Positions 1-11,995 of a stretch of 64,000 bases of DNA are shown in pieces. Below the pieces are notes generated by a model that worked only from the letters and a program-made list of their open reading frames with translations, had not been told where the DNA came from and made no database searches. A program made the position numbers and the translations under genes. Position 1 is the first letter of the stretch. Every line of letters begins with the position of its first letter. Origin of the DNA: Agrypnia vestita (taxonomy: Eukaryota > Arthropoda > Insecta > Trichoptera > Phryganeidae); assembly GCA_016648135.1 (NCBI GenBank), contig JADDOH010000489.1, positions 122,320 through 186,319 of the forward strand, in the 5' to 3' direction.

Positions 1-1939
1 CTCAGTTTGCGCTCAAATTTAACATTGGTTCCAGTACAGATTTTTTAAGACGCAGTTATCAATATCCACTCTGGTAAAAAAATACTTTTTGAAATTATTT
101 TTAAGGTGCGTTGAGAGTGAAATATTAGAATGCAACGAAATGCGCGCGCACAATGCAATGGCAATCATAAAATCACGACTCACCAATCAAAAGCTAAGAT
201 GGCGGTTATCCGTGTGATCTTTAACCAATAGCAACTCTTATAGACCATTGCCATGCATTTTGCCATCGAATTCGTTGTATATTATACTGAATCACAACAA
301 AAGAGATTCCGGCGTATGATTACAAGACCGGAAGTCCCTGGAGAAGTCTAGAAGAACATTGTGGAGTAAAGACAGCCATGTTCACTCCACCGATGAAGAT
401 TAGAAGTAATATTTACTGTTGGCGATTAAAGATTATTAATAAAGATTTCCCGACTCTTAAAAGTTCACGTTGGCGTCATCTTAAATAATTATTATTCCTT
501 TAATTATATTTATTTTTAAATATTTTACGTAATTATTTTATTAATTTTAATCAAAAATTTGACTGAATTTTCGTAAAAAATTGCTAAAAATATTTTTTAA
601 CGATTTAAATACCAAGTACACTTTTACAGCTGGTAGCGAACCCCCTAAAAGTCCTCTAAAAAATCTGAAAAAATTTTAGACATATAAAATATATGAAAGG
701 GTGCCTCATAGAAAAAAATAATTAAATTTTTTTATAAACTTTCGAAGCACCTATAAGAAAATAGTGATTGTCGAATCAAAGTGATATATTTTTGCGTTCC
801 TCGAGTCGTGCGCTAGGAATGGCAAATAGACTTCACTTTCACTCCGTATTGAATCAAAGAACATTTTAAAGCTTAAGGTAATCCCGATTCTTTGAATAAT
901 ATACAGCCTTCCGAGCCTCTGGCGAAACCGGGGATTTACCCTTTACCGGGATGGGGCGCATTTAAATCCAAGGGTAGCTCTCTGACGTCATATTGCGGAA
1001 TATTAAATGCACGTACCTAACTCGATTATTCGCCGGTAGATGTCATGGGTACCTTGAAATTTTTTGGTATTTACGAATACGTCAGATATTTTAAACGCAC
1101 TATCTATGACAGATTAAATTTATTCATCCAAGTGAAGATTAACTTGATATTTAGCTTGTCGGTTACCCACATCATCCTAATCTAAGATCTAAGAGACCAG
1201 CAAGTTATTTCTATTTTGAAAGAAAAATTATTTGGCTATGTTAAAAACGGTGAAAATATTGATTTGACAACTATTTCGTGCTCTCAGTTATATTAAAAAA
1301 AATATTAAGAAATATGGAAAAGGTTTTCAAAAATGTCATTATTGAGAACCTCGAAGGTGTTTTCGTTACCAGTAAAATATTATATTCATTTTTAAGTATA
1401 TATATTATTAATATGTCGTTCATGACTTTGACTTTACAGTAATATGTAAAAATTATACGAATGTAGAAAGAAAAAAGTTACAGAATACACTTTTTTTATA
1501 ATTAGGTGGTATAGAAACACTATGGAGAGAAAAGAACGTTGTGTAATAACGTAAAAAATTATACGAGATAAAATTGTCACACGATAAATTTTGTTTTCAC
1601 TTTCTATCATTATCTTTTATGGCACTTTATTTAATGTAAATTTATTTTCAAATTTAATTATTTACTTTTTGTTGTTTTCTTCTCTTATTGCTAATTTTGT
1701 TTGATTTAACTTTTTATTACATTATCTTATTATATTATTATAAGAAAATCTGTTTATACGGTGTATGTATTGAACAATTTTAAGTGTTTGTTTATTTACA
1801 CAAATAAAATAAAATAATAATAAAACAGAGAGCGCGGGTTATAGATCAAAGAGAGTATTCCGAATTCGGCTTACACGAAGCATGTACTATTGTAGTCAAA
1901 AATTATCCTAAATTTTCTGTGTATAGTTTTTTGGGATAT
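1..1939. other. AT-rich sequence, no gene recognised
   Basis: No coding frame with recognisable domains was seen on either strand. The segment 181-480 is less AT-rich and ends with an AATAAA-containing stretch (about 436-445), a layout that could fit the end of a solo LTR or a small retroposon, but I found no partner copy or terminal repeat in the window. Positions 900-1000 are locally GC-richer and unexplained. Confidence 0.4.
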
Positions 1940-2125
1940 TCAGGCATGCATATGTGACCTCTCTGGCTGGTTTTTCGGATCCCATTGCAGGGTCCATCAT
2001 CAGGGCTGATGTAATGAGTGTGCGTTGAAGTGTAGGTTAAGTGTTGCCTTGCAATACCGTACCGAAGTCAGGATGTGTCCAAGTTTGTGTTAGGTAAAGT
2101 ACTGGATTGCGGTACCGTGTCGAAC
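1940..2125 (-). repeat. Dispersed repeat with hammerhead-like core, copy 1
   Basis: This segment matches 60540-60720 in the same orientation. Both share a TTGCAATACCGTAC block (about 2049-2063 and 60678-60692) and, on the minus strand, the order CTGATGA, imperfect stem, GAAA. Here CTGATGA lies at 2003-1997 and GAAA at 1976-1973. The stem between them can pair GGA/TCC and CCC/GGG around a TGCAAT loop, with one bulged A. The cleavage-site side is degenerate (no clear GTC), so this copy is probably not an active ribozyme. Hammerhead motifs of this kind are known from Penelope-like retroelements; linking this repeat to that class is inference. Confidence 0.45.
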
Positions 2126-4368
2126 GCGTTCGACGTGTGACGTTTCGCGACCGAAGAGACGCGGCAGAATATCCGCATAGTCTGGCGCTGGCCTATGAGT
2201 TCAGAAAAATCTGTAATTAACTTAAGTCCTATATTATATCTGTATATTATTACTATTTAAACGTTTTTTTTACTATTTTTACTACGTATATTATTACTGT
2301 TTTAATAAAAAAATGATGCATCTAATAAAAAATCCCGTAAAAAAAGGACAAGTTGTGTAATCTCACATACGTTACATTTAGCGTGCCATTTCAAGTTTAC
2401 TTTAATAAAATAAGAACCAGTAATTCTTGGATGTTAAAAAATAATAGCAAAGTTTTCAAGAGTATAATTACGTACATTTTTGATAGTAATTTAAAACAAC
2501 ACTTAAACTTAGGAAGAGATTCTTTTGAATGGAAAAAAAATGAACTTATATTTTTTAAGGCACACAAGAAATTTTAGACTTTGTTAAGTTGTCAGACATC
2601 CTTTTGTTAGACCTTGACCTATATATGTAAGACCTACTGTCTGACCTTAGACAAACTAAGGATTCGTCTAGAATGGCCAATTTAGAGACTTTAAAAATAA
2701 ACTCTTACAGACAGTCTAGAGATTAGGTTAAGACGGTTTGTCTTTAGCAATTTCGTGGTCTTCAATATCTGAAAAAAAATCGATGGCAACTCATCCCACC
2801 CACTATTTTTTTACTGCCCTTTGGGGTACTCTTTGAGTATTTTCATTTTTGTTCAATCTATTCTACAGCCTCGTTTACGCGTCGTCTTGAGACTAAAATG
2901 ATATCTAATTATAATTATTTCGTATTCTGTATATCTGTCCGGTTATCCATCTGTCTGTTAGTCCGTAAACGTCCGTAAAACTTGCTGGAATATAATTTTG
3001 GTATTATTAAATACATATTATAGCTAGACCGCATTCGAAAGAATGTGCGCAAAAAATAAGTATGTTATTACCACGCAAAAAATGAACACAAATTAAGTTT
3101 TTCTAGCAAGTAGGCTACGTTTTTTAAACTAAAAATAATTATTTATTTGGAATATCATATTGAGGCTTGTAATACGGCTTGCCAGGCAACTTTCCCCCCC
3201 GCCTTCTTTATACCGGAAAAAGCTAGGGAATGGTCTTTTGATTGTGGTCGATTTATAATGAAAAGAAGTCACTTTGTATTAACTACTATTTATTGAATTA
3301 TCAACATGTTTCGGTCCCTTCAACAGAATACAACGTATACTAAAAATTAAAATTGGTAGTTTATATATTTACAAAAACAAATAATGAATATATGAGTTTC
3401 TATGGAATAATTCATAAGAACCAAAGTGGCAACAAATTAAAAAGGTAAGGTTTTTGCGAAAGGATTTGGGAACAATTTTTCGAAATTTTCTTGTGTAACT
3501 TTGTGAAAAGCCAACTTAATATAAATGTTTGTTAAAATAAAATTTGTGAAAAGCCATTTTAAATAAAAAAATCTAAAAAAAATGCATTAAAAAATAAATT
3601 GCAAATATTGTAATGCATCATACATCGGAAAAAAGATAAAGACAAGAATAGAAAAACACTTGAAGGAAATAAAGAATTTTACAATCAATTCAGAGATGGC
3701 AGAGCATGCGAGAAATCAAGGTCATCGTTTCGACAGTAATAGCTTAGATTTATAAACATATGTACAAACGGAGAGAAACTGGATATTTTGGAAAGCTTAG
3801 CGATTAGTTGAAACATAAATGTCATCAATATTCGAACTCCATCTATTACGTCCCATCTTCTGCGCCTAATGGCCACGCCCTCTTACCCGCTGGACTTCCA
3901 ACCTCCACTCCACTCTTCGCGCCATCCTTTAGTCTTAAGTTTAGTACTAGTAACATTACTGAAGATGATGCGTCAGCATCGAGAACGTTCTAATCGTTAT
4001 AAACAAGTAGTGAAAGTAAACAAAGTTAGGATTTGTGGATATTTATGTGTTAAACAAAACGGATATTTCACTGACAAGTTTTATTCAGCGTCATCAGGAG
4101 AGCGTCCTATCATGTGGGCCAAACTGTTCGACCTACACCTCCGCTTAACTGTATAAATACCGGTAAAATACTTTAAGGATTTTTTAATTAAAAAAATCCA
4201 ATTGTTTCAAGTATGAAATATTTGAATTTTTTGCTGGTTCCATGTTCAATAGCATACCATAACGCTTTCTGAAATAAACTCTTCATCAGTGGTTCTCAAT
4301 ATTGACAAGACTGACGAGTGTTGATCAATCATGGAAAAGCACTACTGATTTATTTTACATTGGTTAAG
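2126..4368. other. Intergenic, nothing firm
   Basis: Short open frames here look like chance frames in AT-rich DNA. Around 2925-2990 there are TCTGTCCG/TCCATCTGTC-type words that resemble the 5' part of the Lep1-like Helitrons found elsewhere in the window, but neither end is preserved. The stretch 3840-4150 is somewhat GC-richer without a recognisable product. Confidence 0.4.
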
Positions 4369-5935
4369 TTAATATTTATTTATTTATTTTGTTTTGGGGA
4401 AAATTAACAGCAAAACAACAATCTTAAAAATATGAAATAATGGTTTTTACAATTATGCCAATTACAAATTTTCCATTGCATAAAAAAATTTACTTTAACT
4501 TACTTTAATAGCGAGTGGAGAGGGTGGAGGGGAATGTGGGACGGGAGTAGAAGGGAAGATATAATATACAAATTAGTTTGGGTGCGGTAGTGTAGATATT
4601 TTTTGTTTGTTTGTTTTATGTTTCTTATTGTTGCGTTGAAAATGTCAATGTGGTGATAGTTTGTGTTAAATGAATTTGTGGATCTGTACATAAAGGAGTT
4701 TTGTTTTGAGTTGGTCTTACAAAAGGGGAGATGAAAAGTAGGTGAATGTCTGTTATTGCGAGTTGGGATGTGGTAAGATATTCGTTGAAGAAGTTCCGGA
4801 CTATCAACTAGATTGTGTGTTATTTTGAATAGCATCACCGCGTCAGCTATGTTTCTTCGACGAGTTAGGGTCTGCATGTTAAAAAACTTCGCAGAGTCTT
4901 CATTGCTTATGTGAGATCTAAATGAACGGAGGTCTAGGTATCTTAGGAATCTGTTTTGGACGCTTTAAATTCTATTTTAGTGTACTGCATAACCTGGATT
5001 CCACACCTGAGATGCATATTCTAAAATACTACGAACGTATGAGAAATAAAGTGTCTTGAGGGTACTGATATTTTTGAAATGTTTACATGTGCGTATGACA
5101 AAACCAAGCATAGATGATGCGTTGGTGACTATGTAATCGATCTGTTTGTTAAAATTTAATTTATAATTAATTTAATTTATAATAATTAAATACTGTCAAT
5201 TATCACCCCAAGGTATTTCGGATTTGGTAGATAATGTTATATTGTTAATTGAATATTCATTAGAGAATATCTTTTTATTTCTTGTAAAGCGTACAACGAA
5301 GCATTTAGAAACATTTATTTTCAGGCTGTGGGCATTGCAATACGTGTTCATTCAATCATATCATCTGCATATAGGATAGTTTTTGAGTTTAGAAAGCAGT
5401 CACCTATATCATTGATATAAATGTTAAATAGCAATGGTCCCAGCAGGCTGCCTTGAGGTATTCCAGATGTTACAACAACAGTGTTAGATTTAAACACTGC
5501 AACCACTACAATTTGACTACGGTTGGAGATATAAGAAGTAAGCCAACGATAAAGATTGCCGTGAATACCTATCTTTAAAAGCTTGTTTGACAGTGTTGAT
5601 CAACCCTATCGAACGCTTTACTGTAGTCGGTGTAGATAGAGTCCACTTGTATTCTGTTATCTAAGTTATCTTAAGAGGTATTCTACGAAAGTCAAAAGAT
5701 TTGTGGTTGTAGATTTACCACTAATGAAACCGTGCTGATTAATATTCAAGGTAGGCTTAAGAGCTGGATACAGTTGGTCATAGTTTATTTTTTCAAAAAT
5801 TTTGTTAAATATGCAAAGTTTGGAGATAGGCCTATAGTTTTTTACATCATTTTTTTTATCATTCTTGAAGATAGGAGATACATATGCAGATTTCCAAATA
5901 AGAGGGACAGTGCATTCTGTTAGAGAACATCGTAA
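4369..5935 (-). pseudogene. Jockey-like non-LTR retrotransposon, 5'-truncated and decayed
   Basis: The minus strand carries the second half of a reverse transcriptase in several frames broken by stops. Readable blocks, in order, are a fingers segment with NYRPIS-like text near 5830, QHGFISGKSTTTN (about 5698-5740), the palm motif GIPQGS followed by GPLLFNIYINDI (5409-5464), the catalytic box LYADDM (YADD at 5371-5360) and a C-terminal region with LVDSPELLQRISYHIPTR (about 4745-4825). The 3' end at 4369-4390 is an AATAAAT-type tandem tail, as expected for target-primed insertion. The endonuclease half is absent (5' truncation). The catalytic YADD is intact, but in-frame stops make it a dead copy. 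Clade assignment to jockey is inference from motif style. Confidence 0.85.
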
Positions 5936-6287
5936 GTTAATAACATTAATTAATTATTAAGCAATCGGCTGCTGCCGATTTCTTACTCCTCAACCCTGGG
6001 GCCATGATCGCCAATAAGATCGTTGACCTCCGGAACCTACGTGATGCTTCGGAAAATTTTCTTAAGGGTTATGTAAAATGTTCAATTAAGGAAAATATCT
6101 CAGCTGTTATTTGTGAAATAATGCAAAAATATGACTAAAAATTTAATGAAAAGTTTGGCTTTTCACAATTGGACTGTCAGTTATGAGTATTTATTTAAAA
6201 TATCATAACTTTTTCAAAAAAATCGGTGTTTTGTAATCGTTCAAAATAACGGAAACCCATTATTAAAACAATAATCAAAGAATTTTG
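5936..6287. other. Intergenic, nothing recognised
   Basis: A GC-richer block around 5965-6060 has no identifiable coding content. Nothing else stands out. Confidence 0.4.
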
Positions 6288-6445
6288 TTTATCAAGATGT
6301 CTTATAGATGATCTCCCACAGAAATGAAGCCATCCATATGAGTGAGGAAGTCGCGAAAGGTGCTTACAGGGCTTACAACTTCTCATACTGCTGGCTTAAG
6401 TGATCACTTTACACAATATAGCGTTCATCAAATCCAACAATGATT
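6288..6445 (-). repeat. Dispersed repeat family R1, copy a (minus)
   Basis: On the minus strand the words GAACG...ATTGTGTAAAGTGATC and ACTTAAGCCAGC, followed by a GTAAGCC block, match the core of the R1 copies at 30034, 32950, 36060 and 50470. It is the only copy seen on this strand. No open frame; probably a nonautonomous element. Confidence 0.6.
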
Positions 6446-6807
6446 GACCACAACATCTATCAAATTTGAAAAGTTTTATGTAGGGTATCTATTGTCTAGG
6501 TACCTCGCTTCATTTTAACTTACGTTATCACCATCTGTTGTATAAATTTGTCATCCCCATGAAATAGTATATAATATATGTTTACATAACAATCATATGT
6601 AAATTATCTACTATTTCATAATTCATAATGATTTTATAAATTCAGGAAATTTAACACATTTAACATGTTTGTGATAAAGATATAGTTTTTAAAAGACAGA
6701 GCCAGATTACAAATTGTAATGTGAAATTAATAATGTGAAAAGTTACTTGTAATGAGACGGCTATTTTTGGAATAGATTATGGAGCAATATTATTTTTTAC
6801 GTATATA
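6446..6807. other. Intergenic, AT-rich
   Basis: No gene, repeat or RNA signature was recognised. Confidence 0.4.
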
Positions 6808-6966
6808 CTAGCTGTGACCCTTAAAAAATTACGGTACTTTTACAAGGAGTTTCAAAAAAATGAAAAAAGAAAGATTTTTTTATACTATAATAAATTACAG
6901 ACGTTTAATGAAGTTACGACAGGCGGACGGATGGATAGACAGACAACGAAATTATTGTAATTGGGA
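6808..6966 (-). mobile_element. Lep1-like nonautonomous Helitron (159 bp)
   Basis: Read on the minus strand it begins TCCCAATTACAATAAT (6966 leftward), passes through a run of GTCTGTC/TCCGTCCG words and ends in CTAG (6811-6808). The bases outside are A before the 5' TC and T after CTAG, which is the Helitron insertion rule (between A and T, no target duplication). Near-identical ends occur at 23976-24163 and 34561-34819. It has no coding capacity, so movement would depend on a Rep-helicase supplied elsewhere. Confidence 0.75.
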
Positions 6967-7825
6967 TGACATTCATCCGAATTTTAAACACATTTATACG
7001 CTAGAATATGCTCGAAAATTAAATTTTTTTTTTTACTTCTTTTAAGACGAATTTTATATTCACAATATATAATGACGATAATGATAAAAATACAGAAATT
7101 ATTTTCTTGAAAAAATTTAACATACCAAAAAAAAAAAATTGTAAAAGAATTATGTCCTCGCGAGCAGTAGATTGACAAACCGTGTTACATGGGACAGGTC
7201 TGTGCAGACTGAATCTAATCTAAAATATTTATGCTCTGAGGAAATACTTTCTTCGCGATCTGTTTGACGGGAGGAATTTTCATATTTTGCATTAATGTAT
7301 CCGTTGGAAACAATGTTGTTTGAGGGGGTGGGAATATTGCATAACTTAAGAAAATGCCGACACAAAATTTTTACCGTTTATCCGTAAACGTATTTTGACG
7401 TTCACGGAATGTCAAAATAAATTAAATTTCAAATAAAACTATTAAATAAAATAGAATGTCTTATTTCATTTGCCAGCAGGCGAGATTTTGGGAATGAAAA
7501 CTCGATGATTGAAGCCATGGTTTTTTAAATTTTGTTTATTATTTATTCTTAAATTAGACACTGACAGAATACTATGTTAAAAATGTATATAAAAAAACAA
7601 TGTTGTCATGTGTTGTGGCTGCGGGAGGACAAATAAAAATTTTGGAAATTAATTAGCGATTTATTAATTAATGATCAATTAATTATTCAATGTACAGTCA
7701 CTTAAAATGAATTAAATTTAAAGTTATTCTTTAATCTACTTACATTATTTCGCAATATATCACTCGTACATGAATGAACACGTTGTTATCGCTGGGTAAC
7801 ACGTATTTATCGCACGTGAAAAATC
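6967..7825. other. Intergenic, AT-rich
   Basis: Only chance frames were seen. A GC-richer patch near 7150-7360 is open on the minus strand for 71 codons but shows no recognisable motif. Confidence 0.4.
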
Positions 7826-8125
7826 TATTTTCGTACACAGAGGTCTAAAGAAAGGAGTGCCGAGATGGTTTGGTCATGTGGAATGTATGAACGAGGAAAG
7901 GATGGTTAAGAAAATATATAAGACGAATGTTGAAGGCAACAGGTTTAGAGGGCGTCCGCCAAAGACCTGGCATGATCAGATACAAGTATCTGAGGATGGC
8001 CCTGTTAAAAGCCTCAACAACTGTAGAACTTGTATGAGATGATGTAGATGATGCCAGGACAGAAGAGCATGGCGTTCAATCCTCTCTGCCTACCCCTGCG
8101 GATAAACAGCGCGATGGTTAGTTAC
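7826..8125 (+). pseudogene. RTE-like LINE, 3' end fragment
   Basis: Plus-strand translation reads PRWFGHVECMNEERMVKKIY, then a GRPPKTWHDQI block and EDGPVKSLNN, a C-terminal signature shared with the fragments at 40775 and 47282. The text continues after a frame break into the shared 3' end (QDR.AW.S.LPTPA-like, about 8060-8105) and a GTTAGTTA-type tail. The RT catalytic part is missing. It is a 5'-truncated insertion in a family with at least five pieces in this window. The clade (RTE-like) is inferred from the WFGHV...GRP..W layout and short tandem tail. Confidence 0.8.
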
Positions 8126-8541
8126 TAAGGTCGCTCTGGCTTATTTCACCAATCTTTACATCAAAACTTCGCTCGATTAATTCGTTTTATTTATCTCTTT
8201 GATTATCTCATGACTGACCACCCTAGCCGTCGCCTCGCTGTTCGCGGCTCGCACCGAATGAACTATAAAATTTCACGACTCTCCTTGTGCCGCGGCGGAG
8301 TTCCGTATTTATTACCAAAAACTGTATTATGGAACCTCCTAGATTATTCTAGTGTTTAGGGGAAGATTTTCGTCTCTTCCAGACTTTTTCAGGTGTTCCT
8401 CGAATGTTGTAGCTAATTCCAGAGTATGGTAGTATGTTCCAGAATGTAGTGGAAGGTCCTAGAGGTTTTGATGTTATCGTCGTTATTGACATATTACGAA
8501 GGACTCGTACGTAATCTCTTCTACATTTCGTTACAATATAT
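8126..8541. other. CpG-rich patch followed by TTC/GAA-rich segment
   Basis: Positions 8210-8310 are GC-rich and contain a TATA-like ACTATAAAATTT (about 8264-8275). Positions 8330-8475 contain many spaced TTC and GAA words (for example TTCCAGAATG near 8440), looking like a decayed version of the heat-shock-element arrays at 12610 and 39864. An LTR-like regulatory region is possible; no terminal repeat was found. Confidence 0.3.
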
Positions 8542-8543
8542 TA

Positions 8544-9650
8544 GGTCCTTACATATGAAATTGGTGTTTTGCCGTACTGGCAAATTTGATCTCAAATATC
8601 TTCTCTTTGGTTAGGAATTCCAAATCCAAATTTATACAGCTATTTACTCATGTATTTGTGTTTTGAAAATTATAATTCATTTGTTTTTTCCTCAATTGTT
8701 TTTTTCTTTGCGTCACTCAGTTTACAAAATGAAAAACTTGAAATATCGCGTTATTTACGAGTACGAGTTCCACCGTGGCACCAGTGCTGCAGAAACGGCT
8801 CGAAGGATTAATGATGTGTATGGCGACGGTGCTGCAAAAGAAAACACAGTGCGTTTTTGGTTCCAACGTTTTCGTTCTGGAAATTTCGACCTGCAGAACA
8901 AGCCCCGTGGACGGCCGGAGACCAAAGTTGATAATGAAGAATTGAAGGCTATTGTGGAAGCGGATCCATCGCAAACCACATCCGAGTTAGCTGCAGGCTG
9001 CGGTGTTAGTGATAAAACTGTTTTAATCCACTTGAAGCAAATTGGTAAGGTGAAAAAGCTTGAAAGGTGGGTACCTCACGAATTGAGTGAAGCAAATCAA
9101 CAAACGCGCGTTGACTGCTGCGTTGCATTACTCAACCGGCACAATAATGAAGGGATTTTAAATCTTAAATCTGGCCAGACGATTACGGCAGATGTCTATT
9201 GTCAGCAACTGCAAACCATGATGGAAAAGAAAGCTGCTAAACAACCGAGGCTGGTTAATCGCTCTAGGCCACTGCTGCTTCATGATAACGCTAGACCACA
9301 CACTGCACAACAGACGGCTACCAAATTAGAGGAGCTTCAATTGGAATGTCTAAGACATCCACCGTACTCTCCGGACCTTGCCCCAACAGATTACCATTTT
9401 TTTCGAAATTTGGATACCTTCTTGCAAAGGAAAAAATTCAACTCCGATGGGGCAGTACAAATCGCCTTCAAAGATTTTATTGATTCCCGTCCGAATGGTT
9501 TTTTTAGTAAAGGGATCGATGAACTACCTATGAGATGGCAAAAGTGCATAGATAGCAATGGTACATACTTTGATTAAATAAAACTATTATAATAAAAAAA
9601 TCGGCTTTATGTTCCTCCCATACTAAACGCCAATTTCATATGTAAGGACC
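8544..9650 (+). mobile_element. Mariner (cecropia-type), copy 1, internally deleted
   Basis: The 1107-bp element is bounded by inverted terminal repeats starting GGTCCTTACATATGAAATTG and ending with the reverse complement, flanked by TA on both sides (8542-8543 and 9651-9652). Relative to copies 2 and 3 it lacks exactly 171 bp inside the transposase gene. At the junction a TTAAATC word occurs twice in tandem, so the breakpoints lie at a short direct repeat. Both terminal repeats survive, so it could be moved in trans by the intact copies. Confidence 0.97.
8729..9577 (+). pseudogene. Mariner transposase, 57-codon in-frame deletion
   Basis: The ATG at 8729 (KNLKYRVIYEYEF...) is chosen because the open frame upstream has no other ATG, and this is the normal mariner start. 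The product is 282 residues against 339 in the intact copies. The N-terminal paired-type DNA-binding region is intact: first helix-turn-helix about residues 17-50, GRP linker at 61-63, second helix-turn-helix about 81-112, then WVPHEL at 114-119. The deletion removes residues 146-202 of the intact protein, including the first catalytic aspartate (D151 in TCDEKW), so it cannot catalyse cutting. The HDNARPH and YSPDLAPTDYHFF blocks remain. Because the frame is kept, the truncated protein could in principle still bind ends and compete with active transposase (inference). The polyadenylation signal AATAAA overlaps the stop codon. Confidence 0.95.
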
Positions 9651-9652
9651 TA

Positions 9653-10836
9653 ATATTACTAATTTCAAACTCAACCTAATATCTCAATTACACATGTCTT
9701 TGGCACTGCTCTAGCAACATGCATATATTTAATGTATCAATAGTGTTCGATCACGTACAAATATGTAAATAAAGAATTTATATAATGTATTATAGGAATT
9801 CAGTTTATTATAAAGGAAACAGATGTTGTATAGGAGTGAATGATCTGCAAGAATATCAGCATTAATATTAGGGTCAGCAAAATACATATTATACATTTAT
9901 ATTGTCCGATATTCGTGACGTCACGTTGGCACAAAAATCGATTGTTTACAGAATATCGTTCCTTTCTTATGTGGCAACACTGATTGTTTCCTATCGAAAA
10001 ATTTCGTACCCTCAACCAGTACCAATTTACTTTTCGTTTCGACAAGTCTCATTGTTAAAAGCGCCAATTTTTGTCTTGTTAGAATTGTGCATTTTATAAA
10101 CATTCTATAATCTCGTCACCGCCGGACTTTGGGAGTAACGCACGTTGGTGGCCAATCGAGTGAAACAGTTGTTTGATGAAGTGACATCTGGAATGACGCC
10201 AAGAGACAAAAAGTGAGTCGAAACATCCTTCTTTTTCTCGATCCAATACAGTCCATTTTTCCCGACCATAATCCCAATTTCCCCCACGTACGCGGCAATT
10301 TCGCGTCGCGTACACATTTATATTATATACACGACATATTCTTGTGATGGGAGAAAAATAACCACGACTTTAAGGATGCTGACTTCGGGTTTCTTATGCG
10401 GGATTTAATATTGTATTTATATATAAATATTAATGAATGCAATATTGTTCTTAATAGGTACGTGACATGCACAGAAATCAGGCGAAAAAGTGAAAAAAAA
10501 TTGGCAACAATTTTTGATAATGTATGTATAAAATAACCATATAAATCTTGAGTGTGCGTATTTCAAGATGATATCATTATCTATTGTATGCATTGTATTA
10601 ATATATTACTTTCAGATTGATGACTCTGCCTTCATTTACTTAATTACATTAATTACAAAATGCTGACGACATTAATGACGAATGAGGTGACGATAATGAA
10701 GAGTGATTTTGATGGTGATGATGATAATGGTAATGATAATGGTGATTGTATTAACTAATATTAAGATGAAACAAAGCAACGGAAAGGAAAACAGACACAT
10801 CGAAGTCTTGAATTATAATTCTCTTGTGTAAATTTT
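9653..10836. other. Intergenic with GC-rich patch and GAT microsatellite
   Basis: Positions 10100-10320 are GC-rich against the local background and open in all three minus-strand frames (60-73 codons), with an AAAAAGTGAGT splice-donor-like word at about 10207-10217 on the plus strand. I see no homology. Positions 10697-10746 are an imperfect GATGGT/GATAAT tandem array. The remainder is AT-rich. Confidence 0.4.
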
Positions 10837-11085
10837 TTTATTCTTTCTTGTTGTATTATTCTTAACACGCCTAAGTTTTTCTACTTATAATTAAATCTCT
10901 TTTTCGTTTGTTTAAATTTTTATTCATTCTCGTTATATTATTCTTAACACGCCTAAGTTTATTTCATGATATATTTATCATTATTAACATATTTCTAAAA
11001 GTGGAGACCTATAATTGGCCATCTATATTATATACATGTTTTCTATGCTTCTTTGTTGTGCTGTTGGTCTTCAAAAAACATTATA
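10831..11085 (+). repeat. LINE 3'-UTR-like repeat R2, copy a, with internal duplication
   Basis: The block GTGGAGACCTATAATTGGCC to GTGCTGTTGGTCTTC (about 11001-11075) recurs at 39320-39520 (plus) and 56905-57010 (minus). In this copy the upstream part (ATTCTTAACACGCCTAAG) is present twice with an 82-bp period (10831-10878 and 10913-10960). In the other copies the block is next to an AAATAAAT-type tail, which suggests the 3' end of a non-LTR element. No coding sequence is attached. Confidence 0.7.
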
Positions 11086-11995
11086 GAAATGTTAAAAATT
11101 TATTAAAATGCACGTTGACTTAAACATAAATATAATAATAATAACATATAAAGCATATAATTAAATAAAAAAAAGAAATAAATAAAATTAAAATAAACTG
11201 AAGATGGCAATAATTATGATGATTGAAGTTGAAGATGGTGTTTTTAAATATTTAACTAAACATACTCATCTTTCAATATTTCTATATGTTTTTTTTGCAT
11301 GCATGTTTTTATAAAATGCAGTAGTCTGCCGCACCTGTGACATTTTCCTATTTCATACACAATTTCACAATTTCATGCGACTGTAAAAAAGTAACCCATA
11401 AAAACCAAGTTTTTATTATACTCCCTTTCTTTATAAAACATATAACATAACACTAAACTTACAGTAATTTAATATATTTCTAAAATGTCAGATGTTTTGA
11501 GCTTTGATAAGATTCTTCATGCTTTGAAGATTAAATTCTAAAAACATTTTTCAGTCAATTTAGATTTTCTCAATTCGTAGTGAAGTACCTATTATGTATA
11601 CCAACGGACTAATTCAAATTTAGATAATAACCCGCGACGTTATCGGGCCACCATTGCAAATCAAACTTTTCTAATGATTCCAATTTGAAAAAAACAATAA
11701 AATTTCTAAAAATACGAAATTATACTATAATAATTAATTTTTTTTAACAAAAATTTGATAAGTCTTCTTGATCGTCGCCATGAGTCTACTTGCCAAGTTT
11801 CAGCTCGACTGGATCACGGGAAAAGGGTCAAAAATCGATCCAAAGTTTTTTTTGACGGCAAGCCGGCAAGCAAGCAAGCAGACGCCACGAGTTAATATAA
11901 AGGGAGTAAAATGTTTCACATGTGTAAAATATTATGTAAACTTATAATAAAAAAAACTCTCTTTAATTCGTGGCGCTTCTGAGTCCACCTCATTT
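11086..11995. other. Intergenic, AT-rich
   Basis: Nothing recognised apart from a GGCAAGC-type mini-repeat near 11858-11880. Confidence 0.4.

Noticed and set aside
8663..8728. 22-codon N-terminal extension of the mariner frames (also at 22353, 37226 and 62830)
   Set aside because: It begins at TTG and lies in the 5' UTR; the first ATG gives the standard mariner start (MKNLKYR...).
8717..8979. Minus-strand frames of 74-85 codons over the mariner 5' part (also at 22407, 37280 and 62922)
   Set aside because: Antisense shadows of the transposase; they repeat only because the element repeats.
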